A stretch of DNA of 64,000 nucleotides from Pyxicephalus adspersus (Eukaryota; Chordata; Amphibia; Anura; Pyxicephalidae). Position numbers and translations under genes: made by a program. The stretch covers positions 155,611,733 through 155,675,732 of the forward strand of contig NC_092859.1 in the NCBI RefSeq assembly GCF_032062135.1, given 5' to 3'. Shown piece by piece: positions 12,709 to 23,869 of the stretch (its first letter is position 1; each line of letters opens with the position of its first letter). The notes under the pieces were generated by a model. The model was not told where the DNA came from and made no database searches. It saw only the letters and a list, made by a program, of their open reading frames with translations.

Positions 12709-12789
12709 TGACACTGTTACGTCTCCCCATTGGTTGCATCAGAACACACGTGGCCCTTTCTTCATTGTTACACATAAAATAGCCCATTT

Positions 12790-13145
12790 ACAGCTGACCA
12801 CAAGAGATGTTCATTACCTGCTTCTTAAAAGTACAACCTGAGTATCACAAGCAATGATCAGAACATCGCTTGCTGTTATCAGGCCACCATTAGCTAAGCA
12901 ATGAGCTGTTAGAGCTGTAAATCTTTCAAGTAATAGATGCCTCCTGGTGCTAACTCATTTATGACCACTGAAGTAACCGGCAGCCTGACAGCTCAGCTAA
13001 TGGTAGAATGGTATGAGTAACAAGAATTGTAATGATAGCAAATTTGATTGAAGCCAGACTTTGATGTCCTTAGATGTGCTTCACTGAGCGGCTGTCAGTC
13101 ATCATGACACATGGAGAAAGTTGAACAGACAGTAGACAAGTCAAA
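12790..13145. promoter_or_regulatory. Possible conserved non-coding element
   Basis: Non-repetitive, without long ORFs, and dense in homeodomain-like cores ('cattagctaagcaatgagc', 'cagctaatgg', 'gtaatgatagc'). This resembles deeply conserved enhancers in vertebrate gene deserts. The call rests on composition alone, with no alignment. Confidence 0.18.
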
Positions 13146-13149
13146 GGCC

Positions 13150-14015
13150 CAGGAGGTACAAAAACTTACTAATATCAATTATCCCAGAGCCAGGAAAAAA
13201 AACATTATTTGTGGAAATAACATTTAACGATGTGTATGGGTTTTATTTTTTATAGGTCAGTGTTATATGTGTCTCATTTTGTTTGTTTATTATATACTAT
13301 GAATTAAATTGAAATATAATTTTCTACAGTTGTGGGGTCACTAGTATTTCTTGAAGGGTTAGTGAGTTTGTGGATTCATTAAAGTCTATATTCAAATGAT
13401 CATTTAAAACTCAGATCTAATTAAAAAGCAAATTATCTTAAATGTTGGCTCATTGAAAGTAAAAGATTCACTAAAACTGTTAGTCATAATTTGCTATCTA
13501 TAGAAAGTCACAGTTTAGTACAATATATATTTAGCAGCAATCTGCTTTCATATTAGCATACTGGTTGGAGCCATTTAAAATGTTTCTTTTCAGCTCTGTG
13601 GCCATAACCATTGAAGAATGCTCATATATGCAGTCCAAATTTACAGTATCATTAAATTCAGGTGCATGGTGAGATTGCATTGCAGTACAAATTTCTTACA
13701 CTCCAGAACCATGCATCTTGGTTGAGATGCTACATGTATCGTCTCACCCACAGCTACCAATAGGAAACAAATAGGAGCAATCGTAAACAGTGCAGTTCTA
13801 CCCACCGCTGGAATAAAATGTTGAAACGTTCGTATGTTTGGTTTGTTGTAAAACCAGACCAGCAGTTGGGGTGGCATGGAGGCTGACAAGGTGCTAACCG
13901 CCAGGATATCCCAGCAACATCTGTTTCCATTGCCCATCTCAACTTCATTTTGTTCAGACTGGTTTACATCTGTTTCGGGATTACTGGTCATTAGCAGTGC
14001 AATCCAAAGGCAATG
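13150..14015. other. No gene recognised
   Basis: Overlapping minus-strand open frames at 13641-13991 (116 and 64 codons) share no recognisable domain and have no splice context. The rest is AT-rich. Confidence 0.45.
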
Positions 14016-14019
14016 GACA

Positions 14020-14515
14020 CTTTTCTTGAAGAGAAACTAAACTGAAGACTGCCAAAAAAAAAAAAAACAATTCGATCCATCTGGGGTTCTCTTGCATCGG
14101 GTCTCGCATCATCATGGAGCCGGAACTCCAGGCGCTGCCATCTTCTCCTCTTCTTTCTGGTTCTTCATCCTACGTCACCCGACCCTGACGTGAGATCGGG
14201 AGATGTAGGATGAAAAAAATAATGCTGATCTAACTGCGCATGCGTAAGATCGGCAAAGTTTTCTGTGTGCGCAAAAAAGTCTCCTTCTGCACATGCCCGA
14301 GATGCTCGGGCATGCGCAGAAAGAGCACCCAAGATACCTATGTCAGGCATCGCGGGAGGCTCCTGGGTGCTTTCATTCATTCTCGATCACTTAGGTGGCA
14401 AAAAAAAAAGGCTGTTGCAGAATTTTTACTTTACATAAAAGGGTTGTCTACTCTTTTATGTAAAGTGAAATTTCGGAGTTAAGGTACGCATTAAACAGGG
14501 CCATTCTAGATTTCA
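14020..14515. repeat. Non-autonomous repeat with two strong hairpins
   Basis: Hairpin 1: arms 14285-14301 and 14305-14321 pair over 17 bp with one mismatch around a 3-base loop (cgggcatg core). Hairpin 2: arms 14428-14441 and 14453-14466 pair perfectly (ACTTTACATAAAAG with its complement). Related sequences lie at 30285-30660 and 41290-41720. No protein is encoded. Probably a MITE-type element. Confidence 0.6.
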
Positions 14516-14737
14516 CTTTAAGAACAGAGATGTTCATTAATATGAACCCTGAGACAGCCAAAGTAGGGCTTAGGCAGTCAGTACTGAAATACCTGCAAGT
14601 TTTTTGATGTCTTCAAATCATTCTTTTATGTATGTCAAACTGTTGGATCCTAGGATCAGGCTGTATACAAGCTTCAACATATCTCCAGGTTTAGAAAATC
14701 ATATCTGTTCCTATATTCTATTTTTCTATAATCTAAT

Positions 14738-14889
14738 ATGAATGCTACAGCCAGACTTATCCATCCTTCCCACCGCTCCTCTTCTTCTGCCTCTCTTTGT
14801 AATGCTCTACACTGGCTTCCATTTCACCTTCAAATCAAAATCAAATTAAAGCTCCTGTGCTTTGCCTTCAAATCCCTCCACAGGGAGGC
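14738..14889 (+). pseudogene. LINE reverse transcriptase C-terminal fragment
   Basis: The plus-strand translation contains 'ALHWLPFHLQIKIKLKLLCF' followed by 'AFKSLH'. This is the conserved block near the C-terminus of non-LTR retrotransposon reverse transcriptase, as at 45731-46395. It is cut off just before the repeat starting at 14903. A short dead fragment. Confidence 0.75.
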
Positions 14890-14902
14890 TTGGAGGTCAA
14901 AT

Positions 14903-15240
14903 ACAGGTAGTCCTAGGGTTATAGACATCTGACATATGGACACCTCCTAAAAACAAATAGGGCTTCCCTGCTCACTCAGTGTAGAACAGAGGCTTAATGG
15001 AGGGAGTTGTTGCTTTGCATGACTTGCAGAAGAAATCTTTTGCTAATCACAGCTGAGGTTGTGGGTGATCTTAGGAGAGTGAGCTCAAAGCACAGCCAGA
15101 AGTTAATGATTGTCTAGGCTCCATAAAGATTTTTATCTAATATGTTAAGACAAACATCTGTCCTAATAGCATTTATTAAAATAATGTACCTGTTCCGACT
15201 TACATACAAATTCAACTTAAGAACAAACCTACAGTAGTTA
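14903..15240. repeat. DNA-transposon-like repeat ('aggtagtcct...' ends)
   Basis: It starts 'caggtagtcctagggttata' and ends 'cttaagaacaaacctacagta', with 'ttccgacttacatacaaatt' just inside. This end structure belongs to a dispersed frog repeat with inverted ends that I recall but cannot name. It lies between two LINE fragments, 14738-14889 and 15345-15917. Both LINE fragments include the same RT block, so they are separate insertions and not one split element. Confidence 0.45.
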
Positions 15241-15344
15241 TAATGTACAAACACCCTTAGCAACTAATCAAATATTAGGATGTTTGCTTTTTGCATAGAT
15301 TACTGTGCGGATATTAAACAAAGGTCCCAGTTTTGTTTCATTGA

Positions 15345-15917
15345 TTCCACGTCCAGCACTGTTATCCTCATTGTTGTATTTTGCTCATTTTCATTACTCG
15401 GGGGGGTCATTAGTTTCATTTGCCTTTCTTTGTAGTTCTCTACATTGGCTTCTGTTTCACCTTACAATCAAATTCATCTCCTGTGCTTTGCCTTTAAAAC
15501 TCTCCACAGTTTTTGTCCAACTTACCTTTCTTATCTGATAGAAAAATACTCCCCTAGCCGCTCCTCGCTCTTCCAATGACCTACTAATGACTTCTGGACT
15601 CATACCCTCATCACACGCNNNNNNNNNNNNNNNNNNNNNNNNNNNNNNNNNNNNNNNNNNNNNNNNNNNNNNNNNNNNNNNNNNNNNNNNNNNNNNNNNN
15701 NNNNNNNNNNNNNNNNNNNNNNNNNNNNNNNNNNNNNNNNNNNNNNNNNNNNNNNNNNNNNNNNNNNNNNNNNNNNNNNNNNNNNATTCCATATCCCCCT
15801 CCTATTGTGGGCTTCCCCCTCCTCCTGTGTCATTGTTTGTATCTGTCATTTGCAGCCCCTATTAAATGTACAGCGCTACCTAATATGTTGACGCTTTATA
15901 AATACTGTTTTATAATT
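15345..15917 (+). pseudogene. LINE 3' end with assembly gap
   Basis: The plus-strand sequence matches, base for base over long stretches, the complement of the LINE at 45731-46395: the 'ctacattggcttc' block, 'ctcctgtgctttgcctt', then the 3' UTR 'tcctgtgtcattgtttgtat' and the tail 'taatatgttgacgctttataaata'. N bases hide 15619-15785. It is frameshifted and 5'-truncated. Confidence 0.8.
15619..15785. other. Assembly gap (N)
   Basis: A run of 167 N inside a LINE 3' end. Any open frame across it is meaningless. The matching part of the LINE at 45.7-46.4 kb suggests what kind of sequence is missing. Confidence 0.99.
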
Positions 15918-15919
15918 AT

Positions 15920-16454
15920 ACAATGTATTCCTCCATTGCATTCATATTCACCTGTGTTTTGTCTCCTAAACCTACAAAAGAAATACCTGCTGGAAATCAG
16001 TTGTGACCTTAACTGTCATTTTGAGCAAACAAACATTGCCTCTTCTGCAAGGAAATCTGAAACATTGTTTTCACCCAGGTCTTGTTCTGCCATATGGACT
16101 CCAGAACTTCCCCCATTCCTAATTTCCATAATATAAGGGGTGCTTATACTAAGCAGAGTGCAATGCTAGCATGCGGGGGTTGAGGCCATGTCCATCAATT
16201 AAGACTCCAGTTGGAAGGATGGCAGCAGATGTGAGAAGCTTGATTGCTGTTACCCCGCTTTACATTTGCCCATTGCTCCATTTGGCCTAAAACCAGATTT
16301 GCTAGAAAGCAAATCAAAAGACAAAGATAACAAACCTCTTTAATATCAGCTTTGCTGGGCTGCCATTGTTGACGGATACTTTTAACCCTGAAACCTGGTT
16401 CCTCCCATGGTTTGGTCATGATGCCTTCCCTATGTATCCATAGGTGGGTACCAT
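15920..16454. other. No gene recognised
   Basis: Unique sequence between the LINE tail and the minisatellite, with no supported gene. Confidence 0.5.
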
Positions 16455-16574
16455 CATGTAGAACCAATTTATGTACCTATCTATCATGTAGAACCAATCT
16501 ATGTACCTATCTATCATGTAGAACCAATCTATGTACCTATCTATCATGTAGAACCAATCTATGTACCTGCCATC
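16455..16574. repeat. 30-bp minisatellite, 4 copies
   Basis: The unit 'catgtagaaccaatctatgt' plus 'acctatctat' repeats with starts at 16455, 16485, 16515 and 16545. Only one base varies in copy 1 (attt for atct). Copy 4 diverges at its end. The uniformity suggests recent expansion or homogenisation. Confidence 0.95.
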
Positions 16575-16579
16575 TATAT

Positions 16580-17285
16580 ACACTTTCCATAGAAATGACT
16601 TTTAGCCACAATCTCATTAGACAGATAGCGCAGTGCTAGCATTTCATTGTAAAAATCCTAACTGGGTGTTATTCTACATCTAGTGACAAATGATTTGTTA
16701 CATTTGCGTTTGGCAAATCCATTTTGCAGCCTTGATGAAGTGTCTATTGACATATTTATCAGGGCAGCTCCAGGCCTTAGAGTGATATGTGTTTGCATAC
16801 GATGGGTGACCTCTACCCAGAAGTGTTGATCTGCAGAACACACATACCACATAGACTAGAAATTCCCAATTATGTCACCCCCTCAGGGTCAGTCTGGATT
16901 TATCCTATTTAATAGTTAAATGCCAGTGTGATACTAATAGATTTTTTTCTACACTCGCTGTGCCTTTTACATTTCATATTACATTGTTAAATTGAAAGGC
17001 CTTTAGGCGGTCCCCTTCCACCGTATGTTATCGCCAACATATTGCTATTAACTCTAGTTTTTAATTATTTATTGCATACTTGGATCTTGTTTGTTAAATG
17101 ATAACAGGGCTTCCTAATATCATGTTTGTATGGTTATTTGTATATATACTGCTCTTTGAGGTAGAAGAAAATATGCTACTGCTAGCAAAATCAATAACCT
17201 ACATACTTCAAAGCAGAGGCGATCCACTGGACTATGATGGTCAGTTATTGTGATGTTGGGTCCTGAGTCTATTTAAAAGGGGAAC
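16580..17285. other. No gene recognised
   Basis: AT-rich unique DNA; no motif, repeat or ORF worth annotating. Confidence 0.5.
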
Positions 17286-17289
17286 CAAT

Positions 17290-17960
17290 AACATTTTGTG
17301 TAAGACCCTGGTCAGCACCAGTACTCACCAGACGCTAGTCTCCCAATCTAATGCCGCAGTCTTCAGCTTTACCAAGCCTCGGGAAACTGGTTACATCTCC
17401 AAGCACATGGTTGCCCCCAGGACTTAATGTGCAAAAGATGGCATCTAGGGATAGTATGGCAGTGGATCAGATGCCCACAGATTAAGCAGTAAAAGAACTA
17501 CAAGTCAGATTCAGAGTACGAAGCCAAAGTCATACATAGGTGATTAGTCCACCAAACAAGGTACAGAGGGAGTAGGCACAAGCACAGGCAGGGATTGGTC
17601 CAGGTTGCATATAATCGATGGGTCAGAAACAGGCAATGGTCAGCAACAGTAAATACCATGTGAACCTCTCCAATACAGATTAGCCCAGCTAAACGCTACA
17701 ACAGGCATTGGAATCTGAGAGCAGAGAGCCTATAAGGTCCAAGTAGCCAATGACAGTATGGGATTGATCAAGAACCATTCTGGTAATCAGCTGCAGCACA
17801 GCTCCAAATCCCCTTCAGCTGTGCAGTCTCAGTGCAGGGGATGCCGAGAGGGAAAACACAGCTAAAAGAAAACGAGGATGCTGCAAGCCGCCGAGCACTA
17901 ATTCCTAGAACTCCTCTGCTGCTGTAAGCGCCGCCACCAGAGGAAATAGACCGAGCATGC
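17290..17960 (-). repeat. Dispersed repeat, family shared with 56470-57105
   Basis: Its reverse complement aligns in order with the plus-strand block at 56.5-57.1 kb. Shared segments include 'ttgtag(c/t)gttta', 'tttctgaccc' followed by 'gcaacctggaccaa' or 'gcagcctagactaa', and 'ggtggact(a/g)atcacct' or 'ggtggactgattacct'. I recall this 'tgacctggcttg...'-rich type from frog retroelement flanks (LTR or leader). No ORF is left. The class is uncertain. Confidence 0.5.
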
Positions 17961-18194
17961 TCTACTGTGGTTGAACACCACCTGGGATTGTCGGCCAGAA
18001 AAGTGTCTCCTAAAACTTTGCTAGCAGATTTGCTTTTTTTAGATGAAACTCCTTGGAGTCTTTTTTGTTTGTCAGTTAAACGGAGTTTCGTCTCAACCTT
18101 TAATTGCTGCTGGATGACTGCTCAGGGTAAGTATGTGCCCTAATCCCAAAGTATTACATGCTCATTATTGCAGAAGCTCACCAACAGTTTAGTT

Positions 18195-18540
18195 CTTCTT
18201 TAAAGTAGAACTAAACTCATGATGCTCACCTGTTCCCATTCCGTTGCATTAGGCACCATCATCTTCATTCTTCTCTTCCTGGAAACTATCTTCAGCTATC
18301 TTGATTGGCCAGGTTGGGATGGCATAACTTGCGGGAGTTCATTCACTCCAGATACGATCTGAAGCCAGAGAAGCCAGAGAAGCCAGAATTGCTGGGCAAG
18401 TGCAGACTTTTTGATAGATATCTCGAGCGATTAAGCAGGTAGGAGGGATTATTGCAGAAGGGACATTGCATGCAATAAGGATCTGCCTGATCCTGAATTT
18501 TTAAAAGTTGAACTTTTATTCTGCTTTATGTCTAAAAGAA
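18195..18540. repeat. MITE-like repeat ('cttgattggccaggttggga' family)
   Basis: It begins 'ttaaagtagaactaaactc' and ends 'aaaagttgaacttttattct', an inverted pair. It contains 'cttgattggccaggttggga', also present at 60070-60090 and, inverted and diverged, at 9900-9920. Three short tandem copies of 'agaagccag' lie at about 18370. Non-coding. Confidence 0.55.
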
Positions 18541-18724
18541 ATTCTATAATGTTTATTACCCAGATTTATTGGACTTTTAGGAAACCAAGGGTCATTATTT
18601 TTTATACAACATCAGTTATAAAAACATAATTTATTGTTTATTAAAAGACATACATGATATATCAGTTGACAATATTTCCATAGATTATAAAAATATAGAT
18701 GTTAACAAGAAAAGTCCCATTTTT

Positions 18725-18768
18725 CATCTCTCAACACGTTTTGCAAGCATTGTTTCCTCAGGAGATAT
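18725..18768 (-). ncRNA. Hammerhead-ribozyme-like motif with paired helix I
   Basis: The minus strand reads ATATCTC, then CTGAGGA, a loop, AAAACGTGTT, then GAGAGAT. The outer segments pair at six of seven positions (helix I). The GAAA box has become AAAA, losing the conserved G12, so self-cleavage is doubtful. About 100-150 nt downstream on the minus strand there is 'aataaac'. Possible ribozyme of a Penelope-like element; hypothesis only. Confidence 0.3.
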
Positions 18769-19149
18769 CATGCAAACAATACTGCAACAAACATAACCAA
18801 CAATTATAATGTATCTGATATTAACCTCATAGTTTTTTTTTTTACTATATGTATCATATTGTCTAATGCTGGATAAACACACTTACTTGATTAGTCTCAT
18901 TAGAATAAATCATAAGATGTCCTTATGTGTAAAAGAGGGCGATGTAGATCTTACTTATTATTTTTGAGCTCGGCAGAATGCGTTGTCATCACTTATGTTG
19001 GAGAGATTTAAAGGGAGGAATATGTGCTAGTCATCTTCTTGCTAACCTTGCAAATGTCTTCCTAACCTAAATGTATAGATTAAGGTTCAGGTTCTCACTT
19101 TAATATTACGAAATTCCCCCTTCTCAAAAAAAATTATTATATCATAAGG

Positions 19150-19275
19150 GCTCCTAGATTGTAAGCTCTTTGGGGCAGGGTCCTCTCCTCCTCCTGTGGC
19201 ACTGTCTGTATCTGTCTGTCATTTAGAACCTCTCTTTAATGTACAGCGCTGCGTATTATGTTTGCGCTATATGTT
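19150..19275 (+). pseudogene. LINE 3' UTR fragment
   Basis: 'ctagattgtaagctctttgg', 'gggcagggtcctctcctcct' and a 'gtacagcgctgcgtattatg' tail match the 3' UTR of the LINEs at 45.7 kb and 15.9 kb. Only the last 130 bases or so are present, as in a heavily 5'-truncated insertion. Confidence 0.8.
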
Positions 19276-19279
19276 TAGT

Positions 19280-19735
19280 AATATTATTTAAGGCTGTATA
19301 TATTTAGGATTACCTTCCCATATTTGGTATAGTTAGATCATGTGCAATGTTACTACTTCCTTTAGATAATATGAAAACCATGTAAAAAAGAATCCCAATG
19401 GAAATGACAAAAAAGTCCTAAACTATTACTTTTTGAAAAACACAAGCTAGGTAATAGTTGGAATAGAAGGAAAACAGGGTGAATGTTGAGCAATTTGCAA
19501 TTGGTTGTTGAGCAAACCTACGTTCCCTAAGTGATAAATAGGATGAATAGCACAGCCAGGCACTTTCCCATTTTGGAGAAGCTATAGAGTGAATTTTGCT
19601 TTATGAAATCTTGAACAGATCAGTCTCACTTGTTGCTGTTCTAATTGGTTGCTATCAGTTACTGCACTTCAGCCGTGTTTTTTTGCGTTGGAGGTTTGAA
19701 GAAGTCTGGCAGTCTGTCACATAGCAGCGCACTTC
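19280..19735. other. No gene recognised
   Basis: Unique AT-rich DNA preceding the enhancer-like block; no repeat or gene seen. Confidence 0.5.
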
Positions 19736-19739
19736 AACT

Positions 19740-20330
19740 CAATTACTCTCCGAACAGCACAGAATAAATTGGTGTACAGTTCACAAGTCTTTCCTGCCAC
19801 TGTTGGCACTTAGCTATAATCATGCTAATCGCTGACCTAATACTCTGCGGTTTTATGTAAATGAAAAAGAGACCAAACTGCATGAGACGCAGCCGCCAGC
19901 TGCTTTTCCGCCGTGACCAGTAGGTATATGTACTGCAACTTAACATACTTGTTTAAGCATTTAAAACCTACGGCGTGGCCAGCCTTTAAAAAGCACTTGC
20001 GGACAGCGTCATTAAGCATGATTATGCTATAGAAATCCTGATGTTTTAAAACTCTTTATTCATATGCATGTACTTAGATGCCCTGATAGAGGAGCGCTGC
20101 TCCCCGTCTTTTTTATTAGGACGCAATGACTCTCCTTTTGATGTGAAATCCATGAGCTGTGGGGCTCCATCTTCTGCATTCTGCCTTCATATATAGTAAT
20201 AAAAGGCAAAAAAAAATAATGGCATTTAACAATGGAACAGCAGAGCAGCCAGGAATATTACTTCAATTACACCGCAAGCACACAGAATGCTATTGTTTGC
20301 CGAAAGATTAACTAGGAGAATGATGTATAA
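19740..20330. promoter_or_regulatory. Candidate conserved enhancer-like element
   Basis: Non-repetitive DNA crowded with POU/homeodomain-like sites: 'ataatcatgctaatcgc', 'ttttatgtaaatg', 'cattaagcatgattatgc', 'attcatatgcatg'. It also has balanced GC patches and no frame that looks coding. Such blocks are typical of conserved developmental enhancers in gene deserts. Conservation itself cannot be seen from one sequence. Confidence 0.28.
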
Positions 20331-20339
20331 GGCGGGAGG

Positions 20340-21625
20340 GATGCAGCTGAGCTTTGCTTCCTTCATCTCTGTCTTCCTGGCATAGTCTAAAAACATACCA
20401 TGTACAGGCTTTACATCACCTGTGGTTTGCCAGTTGTTGTGGTTGAACTTTATTACAGCTGTCCTAATTCTTTATGTTTTACAACATTTATAAATAAAAT
20501 AGGGACTTGCGGTAGATCACAGTGCTGCTATAAGGTGCAATGATCAACTAATGGCTCTGCATAAACACATCTCCCGCTTATTGAGAGTCGTGACCTGTCC
20601 CATTCCATGGCCATAACCTTGTGATAAGAGACTGGAGCTACTGATGTAAAATGAAGTCATCCTGAAAAGAGGATAGTTAATGATTTATTCTCCCAATGCC
20701 ATGCAACAGATTTATTTGTAATAAAGAGATAATTACACCCAAAGAATCTTTGGAAATCAAAACTTTTGGTTAATACAGATTGTTACAGTGGCCCTTGCAT
20801 TGTACTTTGTTGGTTTTTGCAACCAGCCCCCCATCGTTACAGGACACACCCATGAACTAAACCAATAAGTGAACCAGGGAACCAAGTGTCCATTAATTGT
20901 TGGGTTTAGATGAACTTGCTTATCTTTTCAACATCAACTTTGTAGAATGTTTTAAGCAGACATTGTCGGGGTTGTTACTAGAAATCGATGACCCCTGCAA
21001 AAAATGAAATGCAAGAAAGCATTGGAGTTTACCAGCACTGCTGCAACTTATGGTCATCAGTACCCAGGCTCCCCTGCAAACCCCCCATGTTAAATGCTCC
21101 TGCACACTAACACATATACTGTACACTAAACATACACTTACCTGAGTTCTCCCTGGAACCTTCAACCAAAGGAAGCTTATCTCGAATGCTTCTCCTCTGA
21201 CATGTGGGGTACAGGATCCTCTCATTGGGACCCCATCACCAGCTTCTTCTGGCTTGCAGCCCTATCTTTCCAACACATGTGCTTGCAAGGAAGAATAATT
21301 CTGGTGGATGTGGTTAATAAGTCATTCACCTGGCAATGCCACCAGTCACAATCCTCCTCTTTCTAATTGTGTTGACAATCCAAGTGTCGGATGAAGGGAA
21401 GGGCCAGGGACAACGTCTGCAAATTCCTTAAAGGAGAAAAGTTATGGCATCTACTTTTTGGGGTACTGGGGTGATAGGGGCATTCCAGGGTATTGCATTA
21501 TAAATTTCTTTTTAATACAGAAACTCCTAAAAGGACCCAACTCAGTTTGATTTTAACTCAGTGAGAATCTCTTAAGAAACATATCAGGGATGAGTATCGC
21601 TACAATGTAAATATATAGTAAAATT
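20340..21625. other. No gene recognised
   Basis: Unique DNA. A 101-codon minus-strand frame at 20920-21225 shows no domain. No mobile element ends were identified. Confidence 0.45.
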
Positions 21626-21629
21626 TGTT

Positions 21630-21778
21630 AGGGGTCTGGTTTACACAGTGAATCTGACATTCATTGGTGGAGAACTAATTACTTCAATTGAAACACATGG
21701 ACCTGGATGGTTTTGAACAGGGGAATTTTTAAGGGAATGTCAGAATTACTACTAATAAATTGACCCCTTAATATCTAT
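21630..21778. repeat. MITE (family 2, 'gtgaatctgacattcat' ends)
   Basis: The left end has 'cacagtgaatctgacattca' and 'caattgaaacacatggacct'; the right end has 'gaatgtcagaatt' and 'ataaattgacccc'. The full palindromic copy is at 45063-45208 and a half copy at 31757-31852. Non-coding. Confidence 0.6.
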
Positions 21779-21784
21779 TGAACC

Positions 21785-22700
21785 AAATAAAGTTACCAAA
21801 ATGATCTCCAAAAAGCTCCCAATAGTTTAGTATAGCATTTAGCAGATGCAATTGTTTGTACACAAAGGCTCACCTGTCAATTTTTCCTTAACAAGGACTA
21901 CCTAGATATTACATTAGGTGCAAAATGCTAAAAAAATTAATATTTGTAAAATATATCTGGAAGAATTCATGTATCTACCAAGCTAAAATAAAATCTCTAT
22001 ATTAGCTACTTGTTTTGTCATCAGATTCACCACCGGTAATATTGGTGATTGCCAATTTCCAGTATTTGGAGGATATTGGGAAGCAACAGAATAAATGATG
22101 TGATTCTTGTTACCACTGCCTGCAATGGATCAAGTGATCTCTGATCAACTCTCAAAAAAATGCCAGGTGTACTGTACCTCCAAATGAGGTGCTGCAGTAA
22201 TTATAGATTGGGATGTTTTGGAAACTCAATGAATCCCTTCATTGGGGATATGACATTATGGTGTGATAGCTTTGGATGTTTGTGGATTTTTGATTAGATC
22301 TAAGTTGTGCTGGTGATATTTTTTACATGCAAAGCCAAACAAGAAGGGCTGCATCCCCCAACCGGTCATTTCCAATGCAGTGTGCGATAGGAATATCTTA
22401 TCTATATGGAATAAATTTTATTCATTGAATCTGTCCTTTCTGAGATTCTGTCATTTAGTTTTGCCCTTTATTCTCCTTTTAGCATTTCCGTCACTAAACT
22501 ACATTTATCACGTAGGCTTCATCATTTTTTAAATCACATCTGTTCTTTTTTCTGCCTTCTTTTTAGCCACAGACACGTAGGTCCTGTGATGACGTTTGTC
22601 CTGGATAAAGTGCTGAGTGAAATTTCAAGCTCTACAGGATGACTTCTCACGTTGAATTAGCAGAGAAGCACAGAAGTATTTCACAGCTTATAAATAAGCC
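21785..22700. other. No gene recognised
   Basis: Unique DNA without credible ORFs or repeats. Confidence 0.45.
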
Positions 22701-22703
22701 TGT

Positions 22704-22985
22704 TTAGTTTATCCATGGGCGGTAATCTCTCTTGCACAATGAGGCCAGGCATTCTGGCAGAAAAGAGCTGCGTTCCCTCTCTTCCTCTCCGTTCCCACCG
22801 TTCCGGGGGTTAGGCATCAGAGGAGGGCAGAGGCGCATATTAATGATGTTGTCCTTGGCATTGTGGTCACTCAAGCTGACCCACAGAAGATTCACGGATG
22901 AAAAAGGAATCGATAAAGCGTTCAACGCCTCTTCATTCAAACTGTCGTTGGCGTCACGCTGAGTGGTCCAAGTTCTCTGCAGCAA
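22704..22985 (-). other. Unrecognised 93-codon open frame, possible exon
   Basis: On the minus strand a strong acceptor-like 'ccattctcattgctgcag' (at 22979-22996) leads into an open frame of about 90 codons ending in TAA. The other two frames close within a few dozen bases. The peptide is hydrophilic with a polyacidic EEERER stretch and five cysteines or so, and no transmembrane segment. I recognise no family. The GC content (about 50%) stands out from the flanks and the block is not one of the repeats here. It may be a terminal exon, a conserved non-coding block that is open by chance, or an old insertion. Confidence 0.22.
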
Positions 22986-22989
22986 TGAG

Positions 22990-23650
22990 AATGGAGTTGA
23001 AAGTGTTGGCTCTCCACATTTTCATCCTCTGGGGCCATGGATTAAAATGTGAAGAGGATGGATAAATCCGCAGACTTTAGAAGCTCGCAGAATGCCATGT
23101 TTTACTATATAAAGTATTGTTCTGTGTTCTCTGTTTTTCTCTCTTCAGCAGTTTACACTTCCCATGTTAGTCACTGAAGAGGGTTACAAAGCAGGGAGTT
23201 AAAATGGTGCATAATGCCTTATCCTGTGCCAAGTGGCAGGAAAAAGCAATCTGCACCCGGATATAAAATGGGCATACTTTAAAATAAAGGAAAAATCCTG
23301 GATAGAAAGGCATGGTTGAAAAGTAGATATTGTTAACTTACATGGACACTTTACCCAAATTGCAATCCTCATACACTGCCCTCATCCCAGGGTCATTGTG
23401 CTTATATATAGGGGCTGGGATGTATCCATCAAACAAAGCTTTTTAAGGCTTCTTTAGTTATGTATATTGCAAAAAAAAAACATTATGGGTTAAAAATTAA
23501 GATATCCTAACTATAAAACCTTCAAAAATATATTGCTAGTTCCACATAAACATCTATAGGAGGGTTTGTCACAGAACCAACATCAATGCCTTTTATTGCC
23601 CCAAAATGGTAATGGTAATGGGGGAAGCCAATTGCATCCAAACCAAACAA
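22990..23650. other. No gene recognised
   Basis: Unique DNA; nothing supported. Confidence 0.45.
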
Positions 23651-23654
23651 TGAG

Positions 23655-23867
23655 CCTGATTGATTAAAGCTCTACAAGACTGGAGAAGAGACTATCAAAG
23701 GGGAACCTGGGGGATCCAACAAAACTGTACTGGATTTCTTAAAGTCTTTGGTTTTTTTGGCAAATGTTTTTAATCCTATGCCAGATCCAGTCAGAGATTA
23801 CTGGATTACCCAGGCTCTTTTATGCTAATCTATTTTCTCTAGTCTTGAAGAGCTTGGATTATTCAGG
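23655..23867. repeat. Palindromic MITE (family 1), diverged
   Basis: The left arm is 'cctgattgattaaagctcta'; the right arm has 'ctctagtcttgaagagctt' and 'attattcagg'. The spacer 'ggcaaatgtttttaatcc' is the one seen at 10047-10268. It is more diverged than that copy. Confidence 0.75.
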
Positions 23868-23869
23868 CC

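Noticed and set aside
15457..15865. Open frames across the first N gap
   Set aside because: They exist only because N carries no stops.
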